The translations under genes and the position numbers were made by a program. From positions 25,160,543-25,224,542 of the forward strand of contig CM053248.1 of the NCBI GenBank assembly GCA_028583405.1: DNA of 64,000 nt, written 5' to 3'. Shown in pieces: positions 51,335 through 64,000 of this stretch. This DNA comes from Pogonophryne albipinna (taxonomy: Eukaryota; Chordata; Actinopteri; Perciformes; Artedidraconidae). Each line of letters opens with the position of its first letter. Positions within the stretch are counted from its first letter, which is position 1. Below the pieces are notes generated by a model. The model had not been told where the DNA came from and did no database searches. It was given only the letters and a program-made list of their open reading frames with translations.

Positions 51335-54300
51335 AAAGGGACAGTTACAAGGCCATGAAGTGCTCTGAGTGGATGCGTTGTAGCTCAAAGTATGTGACAT
51401 TCTCAGCTAGTGCAGCATAGAAGAACCTCTTTGTCTCTCAGATATTTTTACTCATGTAATATGTTTACTGAATTATCAGGTCTTAACCCTGATCATATGT
51501 GTTCTGCTCCAAAAAAATATGTGACTTGTACAGGAGAACTCTTGTTAAAGGTGTTTAGTAGCTGTGCCGGCGCTCCCCATCCCCATCCCTTATATGTCAA
51601 TGTTTGTAAAAGACCTACAATGAGTGGACATGGGAGTGTTAAGTTTACTGCGTTTGTGAAGCCCGGACTTGCGGCCAAACTTTCCAGGGAGAGCCACACA
51701 ACAAACATTCAGGCCGAGATACTGAATGTTACATCTGGAACGGCATCTTACATTTCACCTCTGTCGTTAAAACGCTAAGACTTATCTTCACGTTAGCGCG
51801 GCAGACGGTACGAGTGCATACCAAAACCATAGATAGGACCTCGGCCAGGAGGATCTGGAGGGTAGATTAAGTTACAGTAACACCATCCACATACCAACAA
51901 CACGGATTAGAGTGTAAGAGCAGATGCAAGCGCGCATAACTGATGTTTTTGTTTCTACCAAAACCAAATGAATTCAAGATTAGAGATAGCAAATGGACCG
52001 GCACTTTACCTTGGCAATTCCATTTAAAACAATGTGACAGGCTGCTTTCACTTGATTCCATTGAATGTAATATTACTTATCTAGACTAAGATCCCATTAG
52101 CTGTGATGAATGAATGGCTCATACTCACAGTATATATTATTCAACTCGACTTTGAATCAGTGGATCCAGCTGATGATATGTCAGAGGGAAGGCCTGTCTG
52201 CGTCGCTGTTTGTCTTTAAGCCTTGTCGGTCAGGTTCTGACAGCTGTCGGTCAAAGGTGGGTCAGCCCTGGTGTCCTGTCATCAGCATGGGAAGTGCCGC
52301 TGACTGTCGGACCTCTGAGTTGCAGTAGTTTAATAGCTCCCCTCCTACTGCAGCCGCGACTGCCCCTCTCTCCACTAACGTCAGATGTTTCTGGCCAGAA
52401 CTCCCTAACTGTTTACACAAACTCACACATACAGCATAGTTGTTAAGCAATATAAAGCAAGCAATTGCATGTAGGACAAGAAAGCTGGGGATACTAGGGA
52501 TGAGAGGTAAATATTTTGTGTTTTGTTTATTTTGATAAGTATTAAGCTACTCACAATCCTTGTCTTGTCATCACACTTTAATCAAGAGACACAGAGTGAT
52601 GACAACACATGTGGAAACCAAGCCCTGTCCCTTAACTAAATACACTCCTGTGATGTGAGAACAGACGTCTGGGGGCCGAGCTCAAAAGATAATGATATAA
52701 TTTCCGGTGGAAAAATTAAGGGTTTTACTCGAAAATCATACCAAAGTTGTCATTGCTTTGTTAGGAAATCTATCAAATAATGAAGTTACCTAATTATAAT
52801 GCTAAGCCTAGAATATCACTGTTTGTGGAAAGCCTCATGATTGCATCATTGCCTTGCTTGTCAGCAAACTCTTGCATTAATCTTGAATAACCGTCTCTTC
52901 TGACATTACTGAAATCACATGGCCATGATTCACACATCACCCCGTGACATTTAATTGGTCAATAGTGACATATGTGGCTGGAGTAAAAGTATGTAAGGTC
53001 ACCATCCATGAGAATGGGCAAATTCTATTAATACAAACAGCAATTTGGACCAGTTCCATTTTTGTATTATGCTGTGCTTGTTCCCTTGGTTCCAGAGAAA
53101 AACTCTTTAAAAATAAATCTAATAAATGTGGCTTTTAGTCTGACCATAGTGCATAACTCACAGTCTCCCTCACCCCACTATGATTCAGCACAAAAGACTG
53201 CAGTACTGTGTCTTGACGTCTGTGTCGCTCTATTTTACTCCCACTCCTCTTTCGGAGAATGTGAACAATTGGACTCACAGTTAAACGTTATGGATTTTTC
53301 CAGAATTCAACTCAATATTACATATGACCCAAAATACCTTTGTCTTTTCCACATTGTACTGTGTGTGCCAGTCTTTGTGGCGGACCCCTGAACTTTGGTT
53401 AGCAGTTAGGCTCCTCTGGTTTATCTCCAGTGCCTGATTGGAGACACAGTTATGTGCAGAATGCTGGGGGACACAATGTTGATTGGATACATGTTTAAGG
53501 AGGCAAAGATTTCTCACATTGGTTATCATCAGCCACACAGAGCCGCTGCATGTGAGGATGGCAGTTGGGACGGAAAACCACACAGAATATAAAATGTTCC
53601 TTATCTGTCCGTCTCCAGCTTCCTCTCTCTATCCTCGTAGCTGTAACTTGGCCGATTACTCAACGGATTCCTGCTTAGTTTATTTTTCCCGTTTTATCCT
53701 TGCTTACAGTGATAGACACACTTCATAGCCCAATAATGGAGCAGTGAAACAGCCTCTTGAGAAAACTCAGAGCTTTGGCACGGATCCAGAAGCGGCAGGA
53801 AGAGCTGGTTCCCATGAATGTTTAGTGTTCAGTCCAAACTGAGCTCTGCAGCAGTTTTCAGAGGACTGGAGATTAAGTGATCAATGTTTTATATAATTGA
53901 GCGGTTTAAACAAGAATTTCCAGTAGAGGCCACTTTTAGGTCTTTTGGGGGTTTTATCCATCCACATTAATTTGTGACTTGCATGTAATCAAGTTTTGTT
54001 TTGTATAAAGTCCAAAATCACAAAGCAAATGGTTGCCTCTGTTCAGCATACAACACCCTCTGTCCTTTTTCAGTCCTCGCTTGGATATGGAAAAAATGCC
54101 CCAAAACTCTATTATTTAATAAGGAAAAATATGGAAGAAGCGTCAGTTAAAGCAACAGAGGAGGCATCGCTCTTCCAGAACAGACAAATGAGCCTAACAT
54201 TTAGACTAACACTTAAAAGTTACAATACAAACAATGAATATGACAAAATGATGCACAGTATTATTGCCATTCCATTCAGGTTTTACGTTTCTGTGTAAGA

Positions 54301-56141
54301 TTGAAGTTAAAGCTGCGAGGAGAGGATTCAAATTCAATTATACTTTGTTACTATGGTTACTGCAGCAGTGTATAAGACAAACGATCCTTATTGAATTTGG
54401 ACAAATGATATACTACATAAATCACCTGTGAAGAGTTTACACTTTGAATAGTGTCTGAAAAAGAAAAGCAGCACATGGTACAGCTAAGGGAAATGTTTTT
54501 TAAGAATAGTTTAGACTGAGTTGAGCACAGACTACTAAACCTGCATTCATCAACATGTTTATATTAACATTGAATACATATTACTATGTGATATGGTAGG
54601 GGCTAATCCTAATTATTAATAAATTTGAATTATCATATACATTTTCAGTTCTTCAAAGCTTTTTAATTCCTTATTTTTATTGTAAACACTTAGTAGACAT
54701 TTAATGTAAAGATATGGTTGACTTTCAGAACTCTTAACAACCTTTTTGCAACTTCCAAAGTTAGTTCTGACATTTCTTTCAGTTGTTGGTGGAGAACAAA
54801 ATGGAGCTAAAAAAGGAGGCTAAATATTTGCACTTACATTTGTCTGTCCAGACAAATTACTTGTGTAGGATGATAGTAATGTCCTGTTATTGCTGGAAGT
54901 GTAAATAGGCCATTTTGCTAACACATAAACTTACAAATGTGAGGATATGTCAGGGTTGTGTTTTATTTTTAGAGATCTACAACCCAGTAGCCAAATTATA
55001 ACCCAATCAGCAGTAATACAATCAAGTAATTTTTTGTCTTTTGAGAAACAATTTAGAACCAAATTCCCCAAATGGTGTAATCAGTGGTCATTAATTGTTT
55101 AACTGTCATACTTTGAGTAAAACAAATAGTCTCCATGACATCAACTACTTTTCTCCTTCAACGATGCACTCTCAGTCTAAGTCTGTAATTACAGAGCAGA
55201 GTAAGAAACCCTGGGCCGTTGAACACACCAGTCTCAAGTGATCTGCGATCAGCTCTTTAGTATGGCATGGTGGTATGTAAGAAACATAAAATAACATGGG
55301 GCACAGGGCATCTATAACAAGAACGGGCGTTAAGAATAAACCGCCAATATGTCTGGACTGCGGTAAGAATTCCAGAGTACATTTCCCATATGTGGGGGTG
55401 GTAGAGGAAATCAAATAGGGAAACCTATTTGTGTCCCATCCAAACAGAGACCCTAACCTCAAAGGGCCATAGAAAGAAGGGTTCATTCTACTTAAGTGGC
55501 ATTTCATGAGTATCTCCACTATGTGTTTCTGAGCGGGAAAGCAGAAAGGACAGATTGGGGGGTTGGATCTGAAAAACTCAACTCTGTGCTATCTGTCAGT
55601 GTGTTTAATCACAAGGTGATGAGAGCAGGCAGTCTTTTGATGTGAGCTAGACAACAGGGGGCCTTTCTTTGCAATACGAGGGCTCAGGAATGTGCCTGGG
55701 CACAGGAGAGGGTCTACACATTAAACACACACTGCATGCAGGAAACCATGGCAGAGACCTCCTGCCATTGACTTGCTCCTGAGGGTTACAGTCAAACACA
55801 ATGCTGTTTGCTCTGCAGAGAGAGCCCACTGTGACTGTGACTTGTAAAACTTTACACCTAAATCAAAGTGAAAGTTACAGACACAGAGTGGTTTATCTTT
55901 ATGTCCACTCCCTCCCTCCTGTTTGGAATCTGTAGAATGAAACTGTGTTCATGCTTTTATTTAATGCCTCTGAAAGGATTTAGGGTGGAACTAGATTCTA
56001 TGATGGATCTGATAAAAGCACATATGCCTGTTGCATCTCTAATCCTTAAGTTTTGCCGGTTGAGCTAGCGACTGTCGTCAACTTCCATTAACTTTGATTA
56101 AAGAAACGAATAACTGAGACGTATACCATCTTCTCGCTGAT
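51333..56141. other. non-coding DNA between pmp22 and the LINE
   Basis: Almost 5 kb with only short chance frames. None has splice context or family resemblance. Confidence 0.5.
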
Positions 56142-56150
56142 GCTACAAGA

Positions 56151-56172
56151 TCCATCCATCCATCCATCCATC
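56151..56172. repeat. (CCAT)n 3' tail of the LINE
   Basis: Five tetranucleotide units (GGAT on the element's strand) directly between the TSD and the element body. Confidence 0.9.
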
Positions 56173-59100
56173 TTCTTCCGCTTATCCGTGGTCGGGTCGC
56201 GGGGGTAGCAGTTCCAGCAGAGAGCCCCAAACTTCCTTTTCCCTGGCGACATCAACCAGCTCTGACTGGGGGATCCCAAGGCGCTCCCAGGCCAGCGAAG
56301 AGATATAATCCCTCCACCTGGTCCTAGGTCTACCCCTTGGTCTCTTCCCAGCTGGACGTGCCTGGAACACCTCCCTAGGGAGGCGCCCAGGTGGCATCCT
56401 AACTAGGTGCCCGAACCACCTCAACTGGCTTCTTTCGACGCGAAGGAGGAGCGGCTCAACTCCGAGTCCCTCCCTGATGACCGAACTTCTCACCTTATCC
56501 CTAAGGGAGACACCAGCCACCCTGCGGAGAAAACCCATCTCGGCCGCTTGTATCCGCGATCTCGTTCTTTCGGTCATGACCCATCCTTCATGACCATAGG
56601 TGAGGGTAGGAACGAAAATGGCCCGGTAGACAGAGAGCTTTGCCTTCTGGCTCAGCTCCCTTTTCGTCACAACGGTGCGGTAAAGCGACTGCAGTACCGC
56701 TCCCGCTGCTCCGATTCTCTGGCCCATCTCACGCTCCATTGTTCCCTCACTCGAGAACAAGACCCCGAGATACTTGAACTCCTTCACTTGGGGTAAGGAC
56801 TCATTCCCTACTTGGAGTGGACAGTCCATCGGTTTCCTGCTGAGAACCATGGCCTCAGATTTGGAGGTGCTGATCCTCATCCCAGCCGCTTCACACTCGG
56901 TTGCGAACCGATCCAGTGAGTGCTGAAGGTCGCAGACCGATGAAGCCATCAGAACCACATCATCTGCAAAAAGCAGTGGTGCAATCCTTAGTCCACCGAA
57001 CTGCAGACCCCCTCCCCCATGACTACGCCTCGAAATCCGATCCATGTATATTACAAACAGGATTGGTGACAAAGCGCAGCCCTGGCGGAGGCCAACCCTC
57101 ACCGGAAATGGGTCCGACTTACTGCCGAGGACCCGGACACAGCTCTCGCTTTGGGAGTACAGAGATTGGATGGCCCTGAGTAGAGACCCCCTCACCCCAT
57201 ACTCCCGCAGCACCTCCCACAGTAACTCCCTGGGAACCCGGTCATACGCCTTCTCCAAGTCCACAAAACACATGTAGACCGGATAAGCGTACTCCCAGGC
57301 CCCCTCCAGGATCCTTGCGAGAGTAAAAAGCTGATCCGTCGTTCCACGACCAGGACGGAATCCGCATTGTTCCTCCTCAATCTGAGGTTCGACAATCGGC
57401 CTGACCCTCCTTTCGAGTACCTTAGAGTAAACTTTCCCGGGGAGGCTGAGTAGTGTGATGCCTCTGTAATTGGCACACACCCTCTGATCCCCCTTTTTAA
57501 AAATGGGAACCACCACCCCGGTCTGCCACTCCTTCGGTACTGTTTCCGACTTCCACGCAACGTTGATGAGACGTGTCAACCATGACAGTCCCTCAACACC
57601 CAGAGCCTTCAGCATTTCTGGGCGGATCTCATCCACCCCCGGGGCTTTGCCACTGTGGAGTTGTTTAACAACCTCAGTGACCTCCCCCCGGGAGATTGGC
57701 GCCGATCCCCCGTCATACTCCAGCTCTGCCTCTAACATAGAGGGCGGAGTTGTCGGGTTCAGGAGTTCCTCAAAGTGTTCCTTCCAACACCCCAACACTC
57801 CATCAGTTGAGGTCAACAACGTCCCATCCTTACTGTACACAGCTTGGATGGTTCCCTGCTTCCCCCTCCTGAGGTGTCGGAGAGTTTTCCAGAACAACTT
57901 TGGTGCCGCCCGAAAGTCCTTCTCCATGTCCTCTCCGAACTTCTCCCACACCCGCTGCTTTGCCTCGGCCACGGATGAGGCTGCTGCCCTTCGGGCCTGT
58001 CGGTACCTTGCAACTGCCTCGGGAGTCCCCCGGGATAACAAATCCCTGAAGGCCTCCTTCTTCAGTCGGACGGCTTCCCTGACCACCGGTGTCCACCAGG
58101 AGGTTCGAGGGTTACCGCCCCTTGAGGCACCTAGGACCTTGAGACCACAGCTCCCCACCGCGGCTTCGGCAATAGAGGCTTTGAACACCGACCACTCTGG
58201 TTCAATGTCCCCAACCTCCACAGGAATGCCTGAAAAGCTCCGCCGGAGGTGTGAGTTGAAGGCCTCCTGAACTTGGGCCTCCTCCAGACGTTCCCAGTTC
58301 ACCCGAACTACACGTTTGGGCTTACCAGGTCTATCCAGAGGCTTCCCCCGCCACTCGACCCAACTCACCACCAGATGGTGATCAGTTGACAACTCCGCCA
58401 CTCTCTTTACCCGAGTGTCCAAAACATACGGCCTCAGGTCCGATGATACGATAACGAAATCGATCATGGACCTTCTGCCTAGGGTGCTCTGGTACCACGT
58501 ACACTTATGAGCATCCTTATGTTCGAACATGGTGTTTGTTATGGCCAATCCATGACTAGCACAGAAGTCCAGTAACAAACCACCACTCCGGTTCAGATCA
58601 GGGGGGCCGTTCCTCCCAATCACGCCCCTCCAAGTGTCTCCATCATTGCCCACATGTGCGTTGAAGTCTCCCAGCAAGATTAAAGAGTCCCCTTCAGGAG
58701 CCCCATACAGGACTCTTTCCAGGGTCTCCAAGAAGGCCGTATACTCTGAACTGCTGTTGGGTGCATAAGCACACACAACAGTCAGAGTTTTCCCCCCCAT
58801 AACCCGCAGGCGTAGGGAGGCGACCCTCTCGTCCACTGGGGTAAACTCCAACAACGAAGCACCCAACCGGGGACTTGTGAGTATCCCCACACCCGCCCGG
58901 CGCCTCACACCTTGAGCAACTCCGGAGAAGAATAGAGTCCAACCCCTATCCAGAAGTAAGGTTCCAGAGCCGACGCTGTGCGTAGAGGTGAGCCCAACCA
59001 GATCCAACTGGTAACGCTCCACCTCCCGCACAAGCTCCGGCTCCTTCCCCCCCAGAGAGGTGACGTTCCACGTCCCCAAAGCCAGCTTCTGTCGCCCGGG

Positions 59101-59526
59101 TCTGGTCCGTCGAGACCCTCCGCTTTCACTGCCACCCTTCTGGCAGCGCACCCGACCCCATCGCTGTTTCCCGTAGGTGGTGGGCCCGCGGGACGGAGAA
59201 GCGGAGGTGTTGCCCACGTTGCCTTTTCGGGCTGGGCCCGACCGGGCTCCGTGGCAAGCCCGGCCACCAGACGCTCGCCGACGAGTCCTCCTTCTGGGCC
59301 TGGCTCCAGAAAGGGACCCCGGGCTTCCTCCGGGCCGAGTATCCTCACTTGTTGTTGTTGTTTTTTCCATGAGGTCTTTTGAACCAATCTTAGTCTGGCC
59401 CCTTGCCTGAGACCAATTTGCCATGGGAGACCCTACCAGGAACACAAGGTTCCAGACAACACAGCCCCCAGGTTCATCAGGGCACACAAACCTCTCTACC
59501 ACGGTAAGGTGCTGGTTCTTCAGAGA
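56152..59526 (-). mobile_element. full-length RTE-like LINE with 10-bp TSD
   Basis: It is bounded by a perfect direct repeat, GCTACAAGAT, at 56142-56151 and 59527-59536. Read on the minus strand it starts TCTCTGAAGAACCAGCACC, has one long intact ORF and ends in a (GGAT)n tail (56151-56172). Simple-repeat tails are typical of RTE-like elements. It is 3.4 kb and not 5'-truncated. It belongs to a family very common in fish; the clade is tentative. Confidence 0.92.
56182..59424 (-). CDS. LINE endonuclease/reverse transcriptase polyprotein, intact
   Basis: This protein nicks target DNA and copies its RNA into the genome. The ATG chosen at 59424 ([10 protein letters not shown]) gives 1080 aa; the frame is open for 61 more codons upstream without an ATG. 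Residues 1-113 are basic and low-complexity. An APE-type endonuclease follows from ~114 (GTWNVTSL, then [10 protein letters not shown] and STDHHLVVS with the catalytic Asp/Asn/His residues). The segment where most APE domains carry a catalytic Glu reads VGLTSTHS instead. The reverse transcriptase core has [42 protein letters not shown] and the catalytic FADD at ~819. The C-terminus has a GRPRTRW-type basic motif and ends LLPPRPDHG. No stop or frameshift is seen. Confidence 0.95.
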   Translation of the reverse strand: MANWSQARGQTKIGSKDLMEKTTTTSEDTRPGGSPGSLSGARPRRRTRRRASGGRACHGARSGPARKGNVGNTSASPSRGPTTYGKQRWGRVRCQKGGSESGGSRRTRPGRQKLALGTWNVTSLGGKEPELVREVERYQLDLVGLTSTHSVGSGTLLLDRGWTLFFSGVAQGVRRRAGVGILTSPRLGASLLEFTPVDERVASLRLRVMGGKTLTVVCAYAPNSSSEYTAFLETLERVLYGAPEGDSLILLGDFNAHVGNDGDTWRGVIGRNGPPDLNRSGGLLLDFCASHGLAITNTMFEHKDAHKCTWYQSTLGRRSMIDFVIVSSDLRPYVLDTRVKRVAELSTDHHLVVSWVEWRGKPLDRPGKPKRVVRVNWERLEEAQVQEAFNSHLRRSFSGIPVEVGDIEPEWSVFKASIAEAAVGSCGLKVLGASRGGNPRTSWWTPVVREAVRLKKEAFRDLLSRGTPEAVARYRQARRAAASSVAEAKQRVWEKFGEDMEKDFRAAPKLFWKTLRHLRRGKQGTIQAVYSKDGTLLTSTDGVLGCWKEHFEELLNPTTPPSMLEAELEYDGGSAPISRGEVTEVVKQLHSGKAPGVDEIRPEMLKALGVEGLSWLTRLINVAWKSETVPKEWQTGVVVPIFKKGDQRVCANYRGITLLSLPGKVYSKVLERRVRPIVEPQIEEEQCGFRPGRGTTDQLFTLARILEGAWEYAYPVYMCFVDLEKAYDRVPRELLWEVLREYGVRGSLLRAIQSLYSQSESCVRVLGSKSDPFPVRVGLRQGCALSPILFVIYMDRISRRSHGGGGLQFGGLRIAPLLFADDVVLMASSVCDLQHSLDRFATECEAAGMRISTSKSEAMVLSRKPMDCPLQVGNESLPQVKEFKYLGVLFSSEGTMEREMGQRIGAAGAVLQSLYRTVVTKRELSQKAKLSVYRAIFVPTLTYGHEGWVMTERTRSRIQAAEMGFLRRVAGVSLRDKVRSSVIREGLGVEPLLLRVERSQLRWFGHLVRMPPGRLPREVFQARPAGKRPRGRPRTRWRDYISSLAWERLGIPQSELVDVAREKEVWGSLLELLPPRPDHG

Positions 59527-59536
59527 GCTACAAGAT

Positions 59537-60778
59537 AGCAAGGATATTGAACAGAAATAAACTGCAGGGGAGAGAATTACCAAATGAACACATGGAACCA
59601 GATACAAGTCAAATGATGTTGTCTCTTCTTTGTTCTGATAACGTTGATCAATTTACTGATTGGAGACGTAGTGACTATTGTGCGGACAACGTTAGAACTC
59701 AAACAGTATTTGTGTTTGCACATTCCTCTGTGAAGCCAAAGGTTACACACCGAGTTCAGTAGTAGTGAAAGGTTTGGGTCAAGAAGTGTGATCGTGTGTT
59801 TTTGTGTGTACATGGTTCAGGCTCCAAAAGGTGTTGACTGAATAAACAAAATGGAATGAAACAACATCTTTAAATGTGTGGGATCAAGTCAGGGTTAAAT
59901 CTATAGTAGCCATGAAGGCATCAGGGAGGGAGGGGTGCATAAGAAGGGGAAAAGAAAGAGGCCAATGAGAAGTGAGTGGTATGGGTCTCGAGTCCTGTAA
60001 GATGGGTGTGGGGTTTCATACATAACTTAGAAGTTGTTTGCACAGCTTCTCCTATGGGTGAGGCATTGAGTAATGGCTCATTAAAGAAGGTTGGTAAAAA
60101 AGTCCTTCACAATCCACATCCAACTTTTCTGTGTTTACCATACCGACCTGACAAAGAGTGTATCTCCGTGTCACCACTCCCTCAGGGTTACATTTGGGTC
60201 AAACTGACAGCTCTAATTGTGTGCATAAGATAATCTCAACTATTTGTTTTAAAGATTACTCGTCACACGTGCTTCAGGACCACCGTTTGTGCAACACTGT
60301 CCAAAGTGTAAAGACAGATCAGAAAATACAAGTTATTTGAATGCCATCACAGAACATATCAAGTGATTGATTTTCACGGCACTGCTCACCTTTGACTGTT
60401 GAGGGATCTTTTCCTGTACGATATTATTAGATTTACAGTAGACGTGAGGGTTGTCTATGCATTGATTTCTTTTGATCATCAACTATTCTTTTAATTTGCA
60501 TTTGGTAATATCTTCCAGCATTTTTAAAGAAAAACAGTTAAAAGTATGCAGTGAAAAGTGCAAAATGAAAGAATCAGGCGACAATGAATGGTGTTTTTTG
60601 TCTTTTTATACATCTGGTTAATAAATTGTTTATAGCTACATTTTGACATCTGTGCCTGTAAAGTTAAGTCATTTTGTTTACATTCACACCACCCTTAAAA
60701 TCACTCCAAACCCATTAAAACAGTCATCGTTAATTATATTGGTTCTCCAATATAGACTCGCTTTTTCTAGAACCTTAT
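59537..60778. other. non-coding DNA, includes the tekt3 3' UTR
   Basis: No coding sequence. The part next to 60778 is the 3' UTR of tekt3 on the minus strand; ATTAAA near 60490 (minus) is a weak poly(A) candidate. Confidence 0.5.

Positions 60779-64000
<3,222 letters not shown>

Noticed and set aside
55172..55519. 115-codon minus-strand frame between pmp22 and the LINE
   Set aside because: No family resemblance and no splice context; treated as chance.
57503..58270. 255-codon frame on the plus strand inside the LINE
   Set aside because: Antisense shadow of the LINE polyprotein; no independent evidence.

Overview
The window is vertebrate nuclear DNA, almost certainly from a ray-finned (teleost) fish. 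It has split genes with GT-AG introns, very long (CA/GT)n microsatellites, and a mix of mobile elements typical of teleosts: Tc1-like, hAT, PIF/Harbinger-type, RTE-like and L2-like. There are no bacterial features, rRNA, tRNA or CRISPR. Most open frames in 1-44 kb are chance ORFs in gene-desert DNA.

Layout: 1-4.98 kb is non-coding with one (GT)n tract. 4.98-23.04 kb is a dense cluster of mobile DNA. It holds (a) a 2.7 kb element with ~0.4 kb inverted arms, a broken CXC-domain gene, and a hAT-type element inside one arm; (b) a convergent pair of degraded spliced genes, an SGNH/GDSL-like hydrolase (+) with one premature TGA and a THAP-domain gene (-) split by a PIF/Harbinger-type MITE; (c) a MITE with CTTTCACACC ends; (d) a Tc1-like transposon with an intact transposase; (e) a Russian-doll stack of three hAT-type elements, each with an exact 8-bp target-site duplication (TSD), plus a further dispersed repeat. 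23-42.8 kb is gene-poor with scattered repeat ends and a few AT-rich islands that could be regulatory.

42.8-49.9 kb is the real host gene pmp22 on the minus strand. Four coding exons give a 157-aa four-pass membrane protein, with an untranslated first exon and a TATA-like promoter near 49.91 kb. 56.15-59.53 kb is a full-length RTE-like LINE with an uninterrupted ORF and a perfect 10-bp TSD. 60.78-62.62 kb holds the last three exons of tekt3 (minus strand), whose 5' part lies beyond the window. An L2/CR1-like LINE fragment (about 62.69-64.0 kb) sits in the tekt3 intron.

pmp22 and tekt3 are tandem on one strand, as I recall for human 17p12 (PMP22-TEKT3). They are functionally unrelated (myelin/epithelial membrane protein; ciliary doublet-lumen filament protein), so this is conserved synteny, not an operon. 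The most unusual material is in 5-14 kb: three transposon-associated but non-transposase protein families (CXC, SGNH hydrolase, THAP) lie side by side in structured repeats.
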